A stretch of 64,000 nucleotides of DNA, from positions 35,489 to 99,488 of the forward strand of contig DPDV01000007.1 in the NCBI GenBank assembly GCA_003534295.1, read 5' to 3'. A program made the translations under genes and the position numbers. This DNA comes from Clostridiales bacterium (GTDB lineage Bacteria > Bacillota > Clostridia > TANB77 > CAG-508). A model generated the notes under the pieces. The model was given only the letters and a program-made list of their open reading frames with translations. It had not been told where the DNA came from and did not search any database. Shown in pieces: positions 25,146-33,096 of this stretch (its first letter is position 1; each line of letters opens with the position of its first letter).

Positions 25146-26540
25146 ATGGAAAGAGTAAAAGTAAAAGAAATTTTCAGAAACAAAGAAGAATATTTAGGAA
25201 AGGAAATTAATGTAGCTGGTTGGATAAGACAAAAAAGGGATGCAAAGAAAATAGCATTTATTGAGTTAAACGATGGTAGTTTTTTTAAGCCAATTCAAAT
25301 AATAGTTGAAGATGAAAAAATAGAGAACTTTGCAGAAATCGTAAAGTTAAATATCAGTTCAAGTATTGTAGTTAAAGGCTTATTAGTTGACGCACCAAAT
25401 GGAAAGGACTCTCTTGAAATTCATGCAAATAAAATAGAAATAATGGGAAAGGCAGATGATGACTACCCAATTCAGCCTAAAAAACATTCAATGGAATATT
25501 TAAGAACAGTTGCACATTTAAGACCAAGAACTAATACATTTATGGCGGTATTTAGAGTAAGATCACTTGTTGCATTTGCAATACACAAGTTTTTTCAAGA
25601 GCAAGGATTTGTATATGTGCATACGCCAATAATTACAGGTAGCGATTGCGAAGGGGCAGGTGAAATGTTTAGAGCAACAACTCTTGATTTAGAAAAACTA
25701 CCAACAAACGAAAACGGAAAAATAGATTACACAAAGGATTTTTTTGGAAAGCCTGTTAACCTAACTGTTAGTGGACAATTAAATGGTGAAACATTTGCAA
25801 CAGCATTTGGCAATATATATACATTTGGCCCAACATTTAGAGCAGAAAATTCTTACACACCTAGACATGCCGCTGAGTTTTGGATGATAGAACCAGAAAT
25901 GGCATTTGCAGATATAGAAGATAATATGGATATGGCAGAGGCTATGGTAAAATATATTATAAAATATGTGCTTGAGCAAGCACCAGAAGAAATGGAATTC
26001 TTTAATAAATTTATAGAGCCAGGTTTAATAGAAAGACTTGAAAATATTATAAATAATGAGTTTGAAAGAATAACATATACAAAGGCAATAGAACTGTTAA
26101 CTCCTCATAAAGAACAATTTAAATATCCTGTAGAATGGGGAATTGGATTGCAAACTGAACATGAAAGATTTTTAACAGAAAAAATATATAAAAAGCCAGT
26201 ATTTGTAACAGGATATCCAGCAGGAACAACAGCTTTTTACATGAGATTAAACGAAGATGAAAAAACAGTTGCAGCAATGGATTTACTTGTTCCAGGAGTT
26301 GGAGAAATAATTGGAGGTAGTCAACGTGAAGAACGTTATGATGTGTTAAAAGAAAAAATTCATAAATTAGGAATGAAGGAAGAAGACTATGCATGGTATC
26401 TTGATACAAGAAAGTATGGAACAGTAACACATTCTGGATATGGATTAGGATTTGAAAGAATGGTAATGTATTTAACTGGTATGCAAAATATTCGTGATGT
26501 AATCCCATTTCCTAGAACAGCAGGAAATGCAGACTTTTAG
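25146..26540 (+). CDS. asnS: Asparaginyl-tRNA synthetase
   Basis: The 464-residue class II synthetase charges tRNA-Asn. It has an N-terminal OB-fold domain (VAGWIRQKRDAKKIAFIELNDGS), motif 2 (FRAENSYTPRHAAEFWMIEPE, shown in part as RHAAEFWMIEPEMAF), and motif 3 (SGYGLGFERMVMYLTG). The MIEPE form of motif 2 and overall length suit AsnS rather than AspS. Preceded by AAAGGAGG and under T-box control. Confidence 0.95.
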   Translation: MERVKVKEIFRNKEEYLGKEINVAGWIRQKRDAKKIAFIELNDGSFFKPIQIIVEDEKIENFAEIVKLNISSSIVVKGLLVDAPNGKDSLEIHANKIEIMGKADDDYPIQPKKHSMEYLRTVAHLRPRTNTFMAVFRVRSLVAFAIHKFFQEQGFVYVHTPIITGSDCEGAGEMFRATTLDLEKLPTNENGKIDYTKDFFGKPVNLTVSGQLNGETFATAFGNIYTFGPTFRAENSYTPRHAAEFWMIEPEMAFADIEDNMDMAEAMVKYIIKYVLEQAPEEMEFFNKFIEPGLIERLENIINNEFERITYTKAIELLTPHKEQFKYPVEWGIGLQTEHERFLTEKIYKKPVFVTGYPAGTTAFYMRLNEDEKTVAAMDLLVPGVGEIIGGSQREERYDVLKEKIHKLGMKEEDYAWYLDTRKYGTVTHSGYGLGFERMVMYLTGMQNIRDVIPFPRTAGNADF

Positions 26541-26584
26541 TTATAAAATTTTTATTAAAAGTATAAAAAAATAGTATGCAAATA

Positions 26585-26610
26585 AAAACAGATAATTGGT
26601 TATCTGTTTT
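26585..26610 (+). terminator. Terminator after asnS
   Basis: AAAACAGATAA and TTATCTGTTTT form a perfect 11-base-pair hairpin with a four-base loop and T-rich 3' flank. Confidence 0.8.
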
Positions 26611-26673
26611 TATGCTATTGTAATAGGAATATAAAAAGTATAAAAAATATATTACAGTATTAACTAATAGTAA

Positions 26674-26743
26674 GATAGTGTAAAGTAATCTATGAAAAAT
26701 GTAGAGGCGATTTTAACTGCCTGCACTTCGAGGAAATTACTAA
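26674..26743 (+). repeat. Dispersed hairpin repeat, copy 3
   Basis: The most diverged copy: GAGGCGATTTTAACTGCCTG still pairs imperfectly. It lies 39 bases before the flavodoxin remnant. Confidence 0.8.
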
Positions 26744-26782
26744 AAAAGAATATTGAAAAGTCTAAAATAAGAGAGGATTATT

Positions 26783-26994
26783 ATGAGTAAGTTAATAGTA
26801 TATTTATATGGTGGTATAGACCTGTTCCAGCAATAAGAACATTTTTAACAAGAAATGACTTGTCAGGTAAAACTATTAAACCATATGCAACAAATGCAGG
26901 ATGGTTAGGCAGAACATTTAAAGAAATAGAAAAATTATGTCCTAATTCTAATGTGGAACAGGGAATGAACATTGTTGAAATATTAATAAAATAA
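26783..26994 (+). pseudogene. Flavodoxin-family pseudogene
   Basis: An ATG with a GAGAGGA ribosome binding site opens MSKLIVYLYGG, then the frame hits a stop. From about 26815 a different frame continues with RPVPAIRTFLTRNDLSGKTI ... NAGWLGRTFKEIEKLC and ends in a stop at 26992-26994. These are C-terminal motifs of short flavodoxin-like proteins; roughly the middle half of the gene is missing. It is therefore an internally deleted, frameshifted remnant. Confidence 0.7.
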
Positions 26995-27053
26995 TATTAC
27001 AAATTGATGATATATGTGATATAATAAGAAAAAATTATTTAAGGAGGTATTTT

Positions 27054-27104
27054 TTGAGGAAAATTAATATAGGTGTATTGGATCTCGTAATTGATTTAAA
27101 ATAA
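27054..27104 (+). CDS. Possible short leader or gene-start remnant
   Basis: A strong AAGGAGG is followed by TTG and a 16-codon frame, (M)RKINIGVLDLVIDLK, ending just before the methyltransferase ribosome binding site. It may be a translated leader or the start of a deleted gene. Codon-level support is absent. Confidence 0.3.
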   Translation: MRKINIGVLDLVIDLK

Positions 27105-27127
27105 CAAATCAATAGGAGGAAACAAGA

Positions 27128-27844
27128 ATGAAATATGAAAAAACTTTAAAATACAATACAGATTTAATTAATCAAAAAATTATGGGACCTAACCCACTAA
27201 AATTGGAAGAAGAACTTATGAAAGACAACAAAATAAAAGCAGGTTCAATAGTTATGGACTTAGGAAGTGGTCAAGGAATCACATCAGTTTTCTTAGCAAA
27301 GGAATATGGTTTTAAGGTATATGCAACAGACCTTTGGAGTGACGCAGAAGAAAATAGAAAATTTTTCGCTGAAATGGGATTGACAGATGATCAAATCATT
27401 CCAGTAAAAGTAGATGCGACAGATCTAAAATATGAAAAAGAATTTTTTGATGCAGTTGTTAGCACAGATTCTTACAACTACTTTGGAAGAGACGAAAAGT
27501 ATTTAGATGAAAAACTTTTGCCATTTGTAAAAAAAGGAGGCTATATTTATATAGTTGTTCCAGGAATGAAGAAAGACTGCCATAACAATATTCCAAAAGA
27601 GTTACTATTATCTTGGACACCAGAGCAACTTGATTATCTTCATGACATAGAATATTGGAAAAATATAATTTTAAAATCAAGAAATAGTGAAATTGTATCA
27701 ATATATGAAATGGAAAGTAATGAGGAGTGCTGGGAGGACTGGATAAACTGCGACAATGAGTATTCTAAAAGCGACAGAAAATCTATAGAAGCAGGAGCTT
27801 GTAAGTATATAAACTTTATTGCTATTGTTTTGAAGAAAATATAA
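27128..27844 (+). CDS. Class I SAM-dependent methyltransferase
   Basis: The 238-residue protein contains motif I VMDLGSGQGITSVFLA, an acidic YATDLWSD loop (motif II), the DATDLKYEKEFFDAVVSTDS region and motif GGYIYIVVPG. It is a ubiE-like/class I fold; the substrate cannot be told. The C-terminus has a cysteine and an acidic stretch (ESNEECWEDWINC). GGAGG precedes the ATG. An IS3-type element is inserted 25 bases downstream. Confidence 0.75.
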   Translation: MKYEKTLKYNTDLINQKIMGPNPLKLEEELMKDNKIKAGSIVMDLGSGQGITSVFLAKEYGFKVYATDLWSDAEENRKFFAEMGLTDDQIIPVKVDATDLKYEKEFFDAVVSTDSYNYFGRDEKYLDEKLLPFVKKGGYIYIVVPGMKKDCHNNIPKELLLSWTPEQLDYLHDIEYWKNIILKSRNSEIVSIYEMESNEECWEDWINCDNEYSKSDRKSIEAGACKYINFIAIVLKKI

Positions 27845-27916
27845 GTTTGTAGAGAGTAATTTTTGAAGTGAACCCAAATTATTAGACAAAAAAGTTTAAT
27901 AAGGAGGGTTCATTTT

Positions 27917-28429
27917 ATGTCTAAATATTCAAATAATTTTAAATTAGAAGTAGTAAAATATTACAATAAACAACATTACGGATATCAATGTACAGCAAAT
28001 AAATTTAACATTCCATCTCTAACAACCGTAAAAAAATGGGTAAAAAAATATAATGAACATGGAGAAAAAGGATTATTAAAAAATTTAAAGTCATCTTATA
28101 GTGGTGAATTTAAGCAAAGTGTGATAGAATATATGCATAAAAACCATTTATCAGCTCAAGAAACAGCAATACACTTTAATTTAGGAAGTGTAGACCAAGC
28201 AACTAGATGGGAACGTATATATTATGAGGAAGGACCACAAGTTTTCTATGAGAAGCGACGTGGTAGAAATAAAAATATGAGTTCTAAACCAAGAAAAAAG
28301 AAATTATCTAAAGAAAATGAAGAAGATTTAATAGAAGAAGTACAAAGACTTAGAATGGAAAATGCATACTTAAAAAAATTGCAAGCCTTAGTTCAGAAAA
28401 GGACAAAGCCAAAACAATCGAAAAAGTAA
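27917..28429 (+). CDS. IS3-family OrfA, helix-turn-helix protein
   Basis: The 170-residue OrfA has two HTH segments (YHYGYQCTANKFNIPSLTTVKKW-type, shown here as YGYQCTANKFNIPS, and AQETAIHFNLGSVDQATRWE) and a C-terminal leucine zipper-like stretch (LIEEVQRLRMENAYLKKLQALV), the usual OrfA plan for binding element ends. AAGGAGG lies ahead of the ATG. A7 slippage near its 3' end would produce the OrfAB fusion. Confidence 0.85.
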   Translation: MSKYSNNFKLEVVKYYNKQHYGYQCTANKFNIPSLTTVKKWVKKYNEHGEKGLLKNLKSSYSGEFKQSVIEYMHKNHLSAQETAIHFNLGSVDQATRWERIYYEEGPQVFYEKRRGRNKNMSSKPRKKKLSKENEEDLIEEVQRLRMENAYLKKLQALVQKRTKPKQSKK

Positions 28430-28470
28430 TTGTAATAGATGAATTAAGGCATGAGTTTAGATTAGAGGCC

Positions 28471-29073
28471 TTGTTAAAATATGCAGAAGTAACGAGGAGC
28501 ACATTTTATTATCAATTAAACAGAATCAAAGAACCAGATAAATATAAAGAAATAAAAGAAGAAATTACAGCTATTTACCATGAAAATAAAGGAAGATATG
28601 GATATAGAAGAATTACATTAGAATTACATAACAGAGGATTTATTATCAACCATAAAACAGTCAGAAGACTTATGAAAGAATTAGAATTACAATGTTTTGT
28701 AAGAGCACAAAAGTATAAATCATATAAAGGTGAAGTAGGAAAAATTTGTGATAATCTTTTAAATAGAGAATTTGAGACTAAAGAACCAAACCAAAAATGG
28801 GTTACAGATGTAACAGAATTTAAAGTTCATAATGAAAAACTTTATTTATCACCAATATTAGATTTATTTAATGGTGAAGTAATTAGCTTTAATTTATCAA
28901 GACATCCAGTATTTGCACAAGTGGTTGATATGTTAGAAAAAGCATTTAATAAGATACCAGATAATACAAATTTAATATTACACTCAGACCAAGGTTGGCA
29001 ATATCAAATGAAGCAGTATCAACACTTATTAAAAGAAAAAGGAATTAGACAAATTGTCATCAAAATAAAATGA
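28471..29073 (+). pseudogene. IS3-family OrfB transposase, C-terminally truncated
   Basis: The frame actually runs from about 28373 (-1 relative to OrfA), with VIDELRHEFRLEALLKYAEV, then HTH_21 (RGRYGYRRI-type, KGRYGYRRITLELHNRGF) and the rve integrase core: KWVTDVTEFKV (first Asp), LILHSDQGWQY (second Asp). It ends at KEKGIRQIVIKIK, where the family continues with the DDE glutamate region. The third catalytic residue is therefore missing, so the transposase is dead. Confidence 0.85.
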
Positions 29074-29311
29074 CGTAAATTTAAAATGTCGAAAATTGTC
29101 AAAAATAAATTAACAAAAGTTAAGGAAAATGCGATAAAATACTTGATTTTAAGTGTAATTGATGTTAAAATGTATAAAAGTTTTTATAGAAATATTAATT
29201 GGAGCAATTAGATATGGATATAAACGAAGTAATTTATATTGTAAAAATGATAATCAAAAAAAGTTTTTGTAAAAAGGTATTTTTTAACCTTGTTTTAGTG
29301 TGCAATTAATT

Positions 29312-29340
29312 AAACCAGAGAAGTTTTTCTCTGGTTTTGT
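29312..29340 (+). terminator. Terminator before the HD-domain gene
   Basis: AACCAGAGAA and TTCTCTGGTT pair in a strong hairpin followed by TTGTTTTTG. Confidence 0.75.
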
Positions 29341-29342
29341 TT

Positions 29343-29371
29343 TTGTTAATCCCCTAATAAGGGTTTATATA
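29343..29371 (+). promoter_or_regulatory. Promoter of the HD-domain gene
   Basis: TTGTTA (29343-29348) and TATATA (29366-29371) are spaced by 17 bases. Confidence 0.5.
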
Positions 29372-29407
29372 TATTCTACAATTTTTCTGAAAGGAAGGTA
29401 ATTTACT

Positions 29408-30100
29408 ATGAAAAATCAAACTGAAAAAATTCAAGGACTATTTTTGGACCCAAATCAAAGTCCAAGTCAATTCTTGGAAAGGCGGCTGGTAACTCTCTTT
29501 GGAATTAATTCAATGGCAATAAAAGCACTTGATTTAGTTCGGGAAGAAATGTGCGTTGAAAAGGGATTCAAACGAGACAATGGCACTGATTATTATAATC
29601 ATTGTGTTGATGTCGCAAATACGTTGATTTCTTTTGGTATAAAAGATGAAGATGTAATTTGTGCAGCATTATTGCATGATATAATTGAAGATGTCGAAGG
29701 CTATAGAGAAATAACCATAGCCAAGATGTTTAATCCAAATGTTGCAAGGTTGGTAATGCTTGTTACAAAAAAGGAAGGCGTAAATTACAAACATCCAGAA
29801 GCAATTAAAGAATATCTGCAAAATATATCTACAGATATGAATGCAGCAGCAATTAAGGCTTCTGATAGAATGCACAACATGTTGACTTTGGATGAAAAAA
29901 CTTTTGAAGCCAGATACAGAAAGGCTATTGAAACGAAAACGTATTATTTACCGTTTTTTAAACAGTGTAGATATATGTATCCGAGATACGAAAATCTTTT
30001 TTACGCTGCAAGAGCACAAATCGAACCTTTGATTTATCATATAGAATCATTCTATAATGAACTTCAAAGATTGCAAGAAGAAATAAATAATTTGAAATAA
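29408..30100 (+). CDS. HD-domain phosphohydrolase, RelA/SpoT-like
   Basis: The 230-residue protein has HD-superfamily ligands in the pattern of the SpoT hydrolase domain: DYYNHCVDVAN, AALLHDIIEDVEG (HD pair plus second Glu-Asp) and AAIKASDRMHNMLTL (last Asp). No synthetase or TGS domain follows, so it resembles a small alarmone hydrolase (Mesh1-like) in plan. A (p)ppGpp substrate is plausible, not shown. Codon use is richer in G/C than in neighbours. It has its own promoter and a strong downstream hairpin, like the genes at 18510 and 37354. Confidence 0.75.
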   Translation: MKNQTEKIQGLFLDPNQSPSQFLERRLVTLFGINSMAIKALDLVREEMCVEKGFKRDNGTDYYNHCVDVANTLISFGIKDEDVICAALLHDIIEDVEGYREITIAKMFNPNVARLVMLVTKKEGVNYKHPEAIKEYLQNISTDMNAAAIKASDRMHNMLTLDEKTFEARYRKAIETKTYYLPFFKQCRYMYPRYENLFYAARAQIEPLIYHIESFYNELQRLQEEINNLK

Positions 30101-30123
30101 AGAGAAAGGAAATTTGTAGATGT

Positions 30124-30149
30124 TGGGTGTCCTTATGTAAGGACACCCA
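30124..30149 (+). terminator. Hairpin after the HD-domain gene
   Basis: TGGGTGTCCTTA and TAAGGACACCCA form a perfect 12-base-pair stem with almost no loop. No T run follows, so it may be a stability or blocking structure. Confidence 0.6.
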
Positions 30150-30182
30150 GTTCATAAATAATTTTAGAAAGGTGATTATAAT

Positions 30183-30683
30183 ATGGAAAAAATCAATAAA
30201 ACATAATCAGGAAGAGGGTATTTGTTTAGGGTATCAGCAAGTGATATTTGTAATTATGATTGTTCGTTTTGCCATCCAGGTCAAAATGAAAGTGTAAAAA
30301 TACTAACAGATGAGGAATTTTTAAGAGTTTTTAAAGTCGCAAATGAGCTATATAAAATTAAAACTCTACACTTTACTGAGGGAGAACCGCTAATGCGAAA
30401 AACCTTACCAGATGTTATTCATCAATGTAGATTAATAGCTGGTGAAGATTTAGATATAGCTATGACAACTAATGCATCTTTATTAGAAAGAAATCTGGAT
30501 AAGCTTGTTGAAGCAGGGTTAAATAGAGCAAATATTAGTTTCCATTCAATAGATGATAAAAAGTATAAAGAATTTACAGGAAGCAAGGTTAATGTTACAG
30601 ACATAATGAATACTATTCGAAAAGCCAAAAATGCAGGTTTGAAAATAAAAATTAATTCAGTTGTTATTAGAGAGTTAGTGTAA
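30183..30683 (+). pseudogene. Radical SAM (MoaA-like) pseudogene
   Basis: An AAAGGTG ribosome binding site and ATG at 30183 start MEKINKT, followed directly by an in-frame TAA; the frame then continues with SGRGYLFRVSASDICNYDCS. The cluster motif CNYDCSFC (CxxxCxxC) and TEGEPLM (a GGEP-like motif) are intact, then TTNASLL and ANISFHS. The gene ends abruptly at VVIRELV where the ISLre2-type element begins. A nonsense codon and an IS truncation make it non-functional. Confidence 0.8.
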
Positions 30684-30689
30684 AATATT

Positions 30690-32272
30690 TGTAGGCAAAA
30701 ATAAAAATTTTGTCTACATTTTTTAATTTAATATTGAAAAAACATGGTTAATCCAATACAATGTAATCGCCAAAAAACAACGAAAGGATTGATAACCATG
30801 TTTGAAGAAATTATAGCAAGTAAAGAAGTAAAATTCAATGATTTAGAGAAAAAAGTTTTTAAATTTGTATGTTTTTTTGGATGTTTAATAATAAAATTAA
30901 TGTTAGAAGTGTACGATAGGAAATTAATGGAAAATAGAGATAAGAAAAAATATAGACATAAAGGATTACGACAAACATCAGTAAATACAATAATGGGAGA
31001 AATAAAATATAAAAGAGTAATGTATGAAGTTCAAGAAGAAGGAATAACAAAAACAGTATATTTATTAGATGAAACATTAAAAATAAGTGCGGAAGGAAAA
31101 GCATCAAGTAATTTAGTAGAAAAAGTAATAGAAACAGTACCAGTAACAGATTCATATAGAAAAGCAGAAGAAGTAATAGATACAACAACAAATACATCTC
31201 TAAGTCATGAGAAAATAAGAAATATTATAGTAAAGATAGGAGATAAAATAACAAATAAAGAAAAAAAAGAAAGAAAATTATTTGATAAAAACCAGTTAGT
31301 AGCAGGACTAAAAGAAGTAACAGCATTATTTGAAGAAGCAGATGGAATATGGATAAATTTACAAGGAAAAGATAGAAAAGAAAGATTAGAAAAAAACAAA
31401 CAAAAAGTAGAAAGAGAAAACAAAGAATTTAATCCAAAGATGAAAATAAAAACAGAGCTTAAATTACATGTAATGTATGAAGGATGGAAAAAAGAAGATT
31501 CCAGACATAGTTTAGTAAATAAGCAATATATAGCAAGAATAATGAAATCAAAAGAAATAGCAAGATTAAGAGATGCAAGAGCATTTAGTCAATATGATGA
31601 AAGTAAAATAAAATTAAGAGTAACAAATGGAGATAGAGCAAAATGGACAAAAGGAACAACAGCCAAAGGAGGAATATATCAAAAAGACCAATTTCATATA
31701 ATGCAAGAAATAGTAAGAGGTGTACCAATAGAATATAAAAATATATTTATTGAATTAATAAATAAAAAAGAATTTGAAAAAATAGAACCAGCAATAGATG
31801 GATTAAAATACGAATTAAATGGAGAATATCAGGCAGTAAAGAAATTGAATAAGTTAGAAAGTTATTTAAGCAGTGATTTAGAAAGATATCAAGATATAGT
31901 AGAAATCCCAGAAGCACCAGAAGGAATAGAATATAGGAATATGGGAACACAAGAAAGTTAAATATTTAGTAAATTAAAGAAAAGATTTTGTAGCGGAAGA
32001 AAAGCATTTGGAATACATGGAGCAAATGCATTAAGTAGAATATGTGTATTAAGTGAGAAGTTTAATATAGATGAATTAGAAACCCCAACACCAATAGACA
32101 CAAGTGCAGAAGATTGGATAAAAGAAATAATGAAATTAAAAGAATTTTCAGAAATGAGATGTAGTTTTTAAAGATAAAAAGACAATGTTTTATTAAATGA
32201 ACAAAAATATAATAAAGTGTTGAAGCAATTGACATTGAAGTATTAGAAAAAAAGATAAAAAAATTGCCTACA
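30690..32272 (+). mobile_element. ISLre2-like insertion sequence
   Basis: Terminal inverted repeats TGTAGGCAA (30690-30698) and TTGCCTACA (32264-32272) bound a ~1.58-kb element with one transposase gene. The left end truncates a radical SAM gene. Sequence after the right end (about 32280-32360) reads as a short coding tail, TYGYLIDTCLNAQDQYIKM to a stop, perhaps the other half of a disrupted gene. No clear target duplication was found. Confidence 0.78.
30798..32171 (+). pseudogene. ISLre2-family transposase with a nonsense codon
   Basis: The start at 30798 has AAAGGA upstream. The protein matches the UPF0236/ISLre2 transposase plan: KYRHKGLRQTSVNTIMGEIKYKRVMY-type N-terminus (YRHKGLRQTS seen), EEADGIWINLQGKDR, TNGDRAKWTK, KDQFHIMQEI. 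At 31959 the Asn codon expected in TQES(N)IFSKLKKRFCS has become TAA; the same frame then continues for ~70 codons (GIHGANALSRICVLSEK) to a second stop at 32171. The C-terminal part is probably lost, so this copy is likely inactive. Confidence 0.82.
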
Positions 32273-32374
32273 TTTAGTTGACACATACGGATATTTAATT
32301 GATACTTGTTTAAATGCACAAGATCAATATATCAAAATGATAGAATATTATCTGAAAGGATAGGGTAAAGGATA

Positions 32375-32617
32375 ATGGAAGAAATAGAAAAGATGAAGTT
32401 AACTAAAAGTATAGTAGAAATTCAAAATAAAATTATAAATTATGATAGAAATAGTGCAATTGAATTAATAAAAAAAGTGAGAGAAGATCATAAAGGAAAG
32501 GAACAAATTGCATATGTTTTAAATAGTATTCCGTTAGAAATGGGAACAGATGAGATGATAATAAAAACGTTACAAGCTGAAGAGATTAGATTAACTTTAA
32601 AACTAAAAAATGAATAG
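32375..32617 (+). CDS. Small hypothetical protein
   Basis: This 80-residue charged, helical protein is unrecognised. AAAGGA lies six bases before the ATG. The LTKSIVEIQNKIINYDRN and LIKKVREDHKGKEQIAYVLN stretches have helical periodicity. A terminator follows at once. It lies between two insertion sequences. Confidence 0.45.
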   Translation: MEEIEKMKLTKSIVEIQNKIINYDRNSAIELIKKVREDHKGKEQIAYVLNSIPLEMGTDEMIIKTLQAEEIRLTLKLKNE

Positions 32618-32636
32618 CAGGTGATCCCTGCTTTTT
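32616..32636 (+). terminator. Terminator after the small hypothetical gene
   Basis: GCAGG and CCTGC pair around five bases and are followed by TTTTT; it overlaps the preceding stop region. Confidence 0.6.
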
Positions 32637-33096
32637 CTGTATCCAAAATGTATACATCATGTATCCATAAACCTCCATAATTTTTAACGGCGAAAATCTC
32701 AAAAATGGAAAATAAGGGGTAATATTGCAAAATAAGATACACTAAAATAAAACAACTAAATACTTACAGCTGTAACACTTAGCACAATTTTAAAATAATT
32801 TAAAGTAAATGGCAAAATAAGCAAGAGTACGCTCATAACCCAAAGATTAAAATTTTAGACCAGCTTTGGCGGATGGTCAAGCCTGGAGAGTGTCGAGAAG
32901 AATCGTTGCACGGAGTAGAGCTGCTCTGTGCAACAATAATGGCGATCATGAATTTGGGGTAAACATAAGATCGTTACCCCAAATGTATCATAAATAATGT
33001 TATAATTTTATTGAAAAAAGTGCGACACTTATTATTGCAATTTATAATTTTACAAAAATAGTCAAATAATTGTTGACATCCATAAAAAAAGTGGTC
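32637..33096. other. Gap with a GC-richer, hairpin-rich block (possible structured RNA)
   Basis: From about 32855 to 32990 base composition shifts to roughly half G+C in an otherwise A/T-rich area, and no good reading frame covers it. Pairings seen: GACCA/TGGTC (32858-32862 with 32874-32878), GTTGCACGGAG/CTCTGTGCAAC (32905-32915 with 32924-32934, one G-T pair) and ATTTGGGGTAA/TTACCCCAAAT (32952-32962 with 32974-32984). A T run does not follow. It may be a non-coding RNA or an IS-associated structure. The rest of the gap is featureless A/T-rich DNA. Confidence 0.45.

Larger units (their letters stand above)
27869..29075 (+). mobile_element. Truncated IS3-family (IS150-like) insertion sequence
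   Basis: The left end carries an IR-like TGAACCCAAATTATTAGACA at 27869, followed by a two-reading-frame transposase. The right part is missing: orfB stops ~80 residues early and no matching right terminal repeat was found. An A7 run at 28372-28378 offers a -1 frameshift between the frames. The element must be inactive in this copy. Confidence 0.82.
29076..29407 (+). other. Gap: relic sequence, small frame, terminator and promoter
   Basis: Past the IS end lies A/T-rich DNA. A 31-codon frame (29214-29309, starting MDINEVIYIVKMIIKK, GGAG ten bases before) may be a fragment. A terminator (29312-29340) and a promoter for the HD-domain gene follow. Confidence 0.35.
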
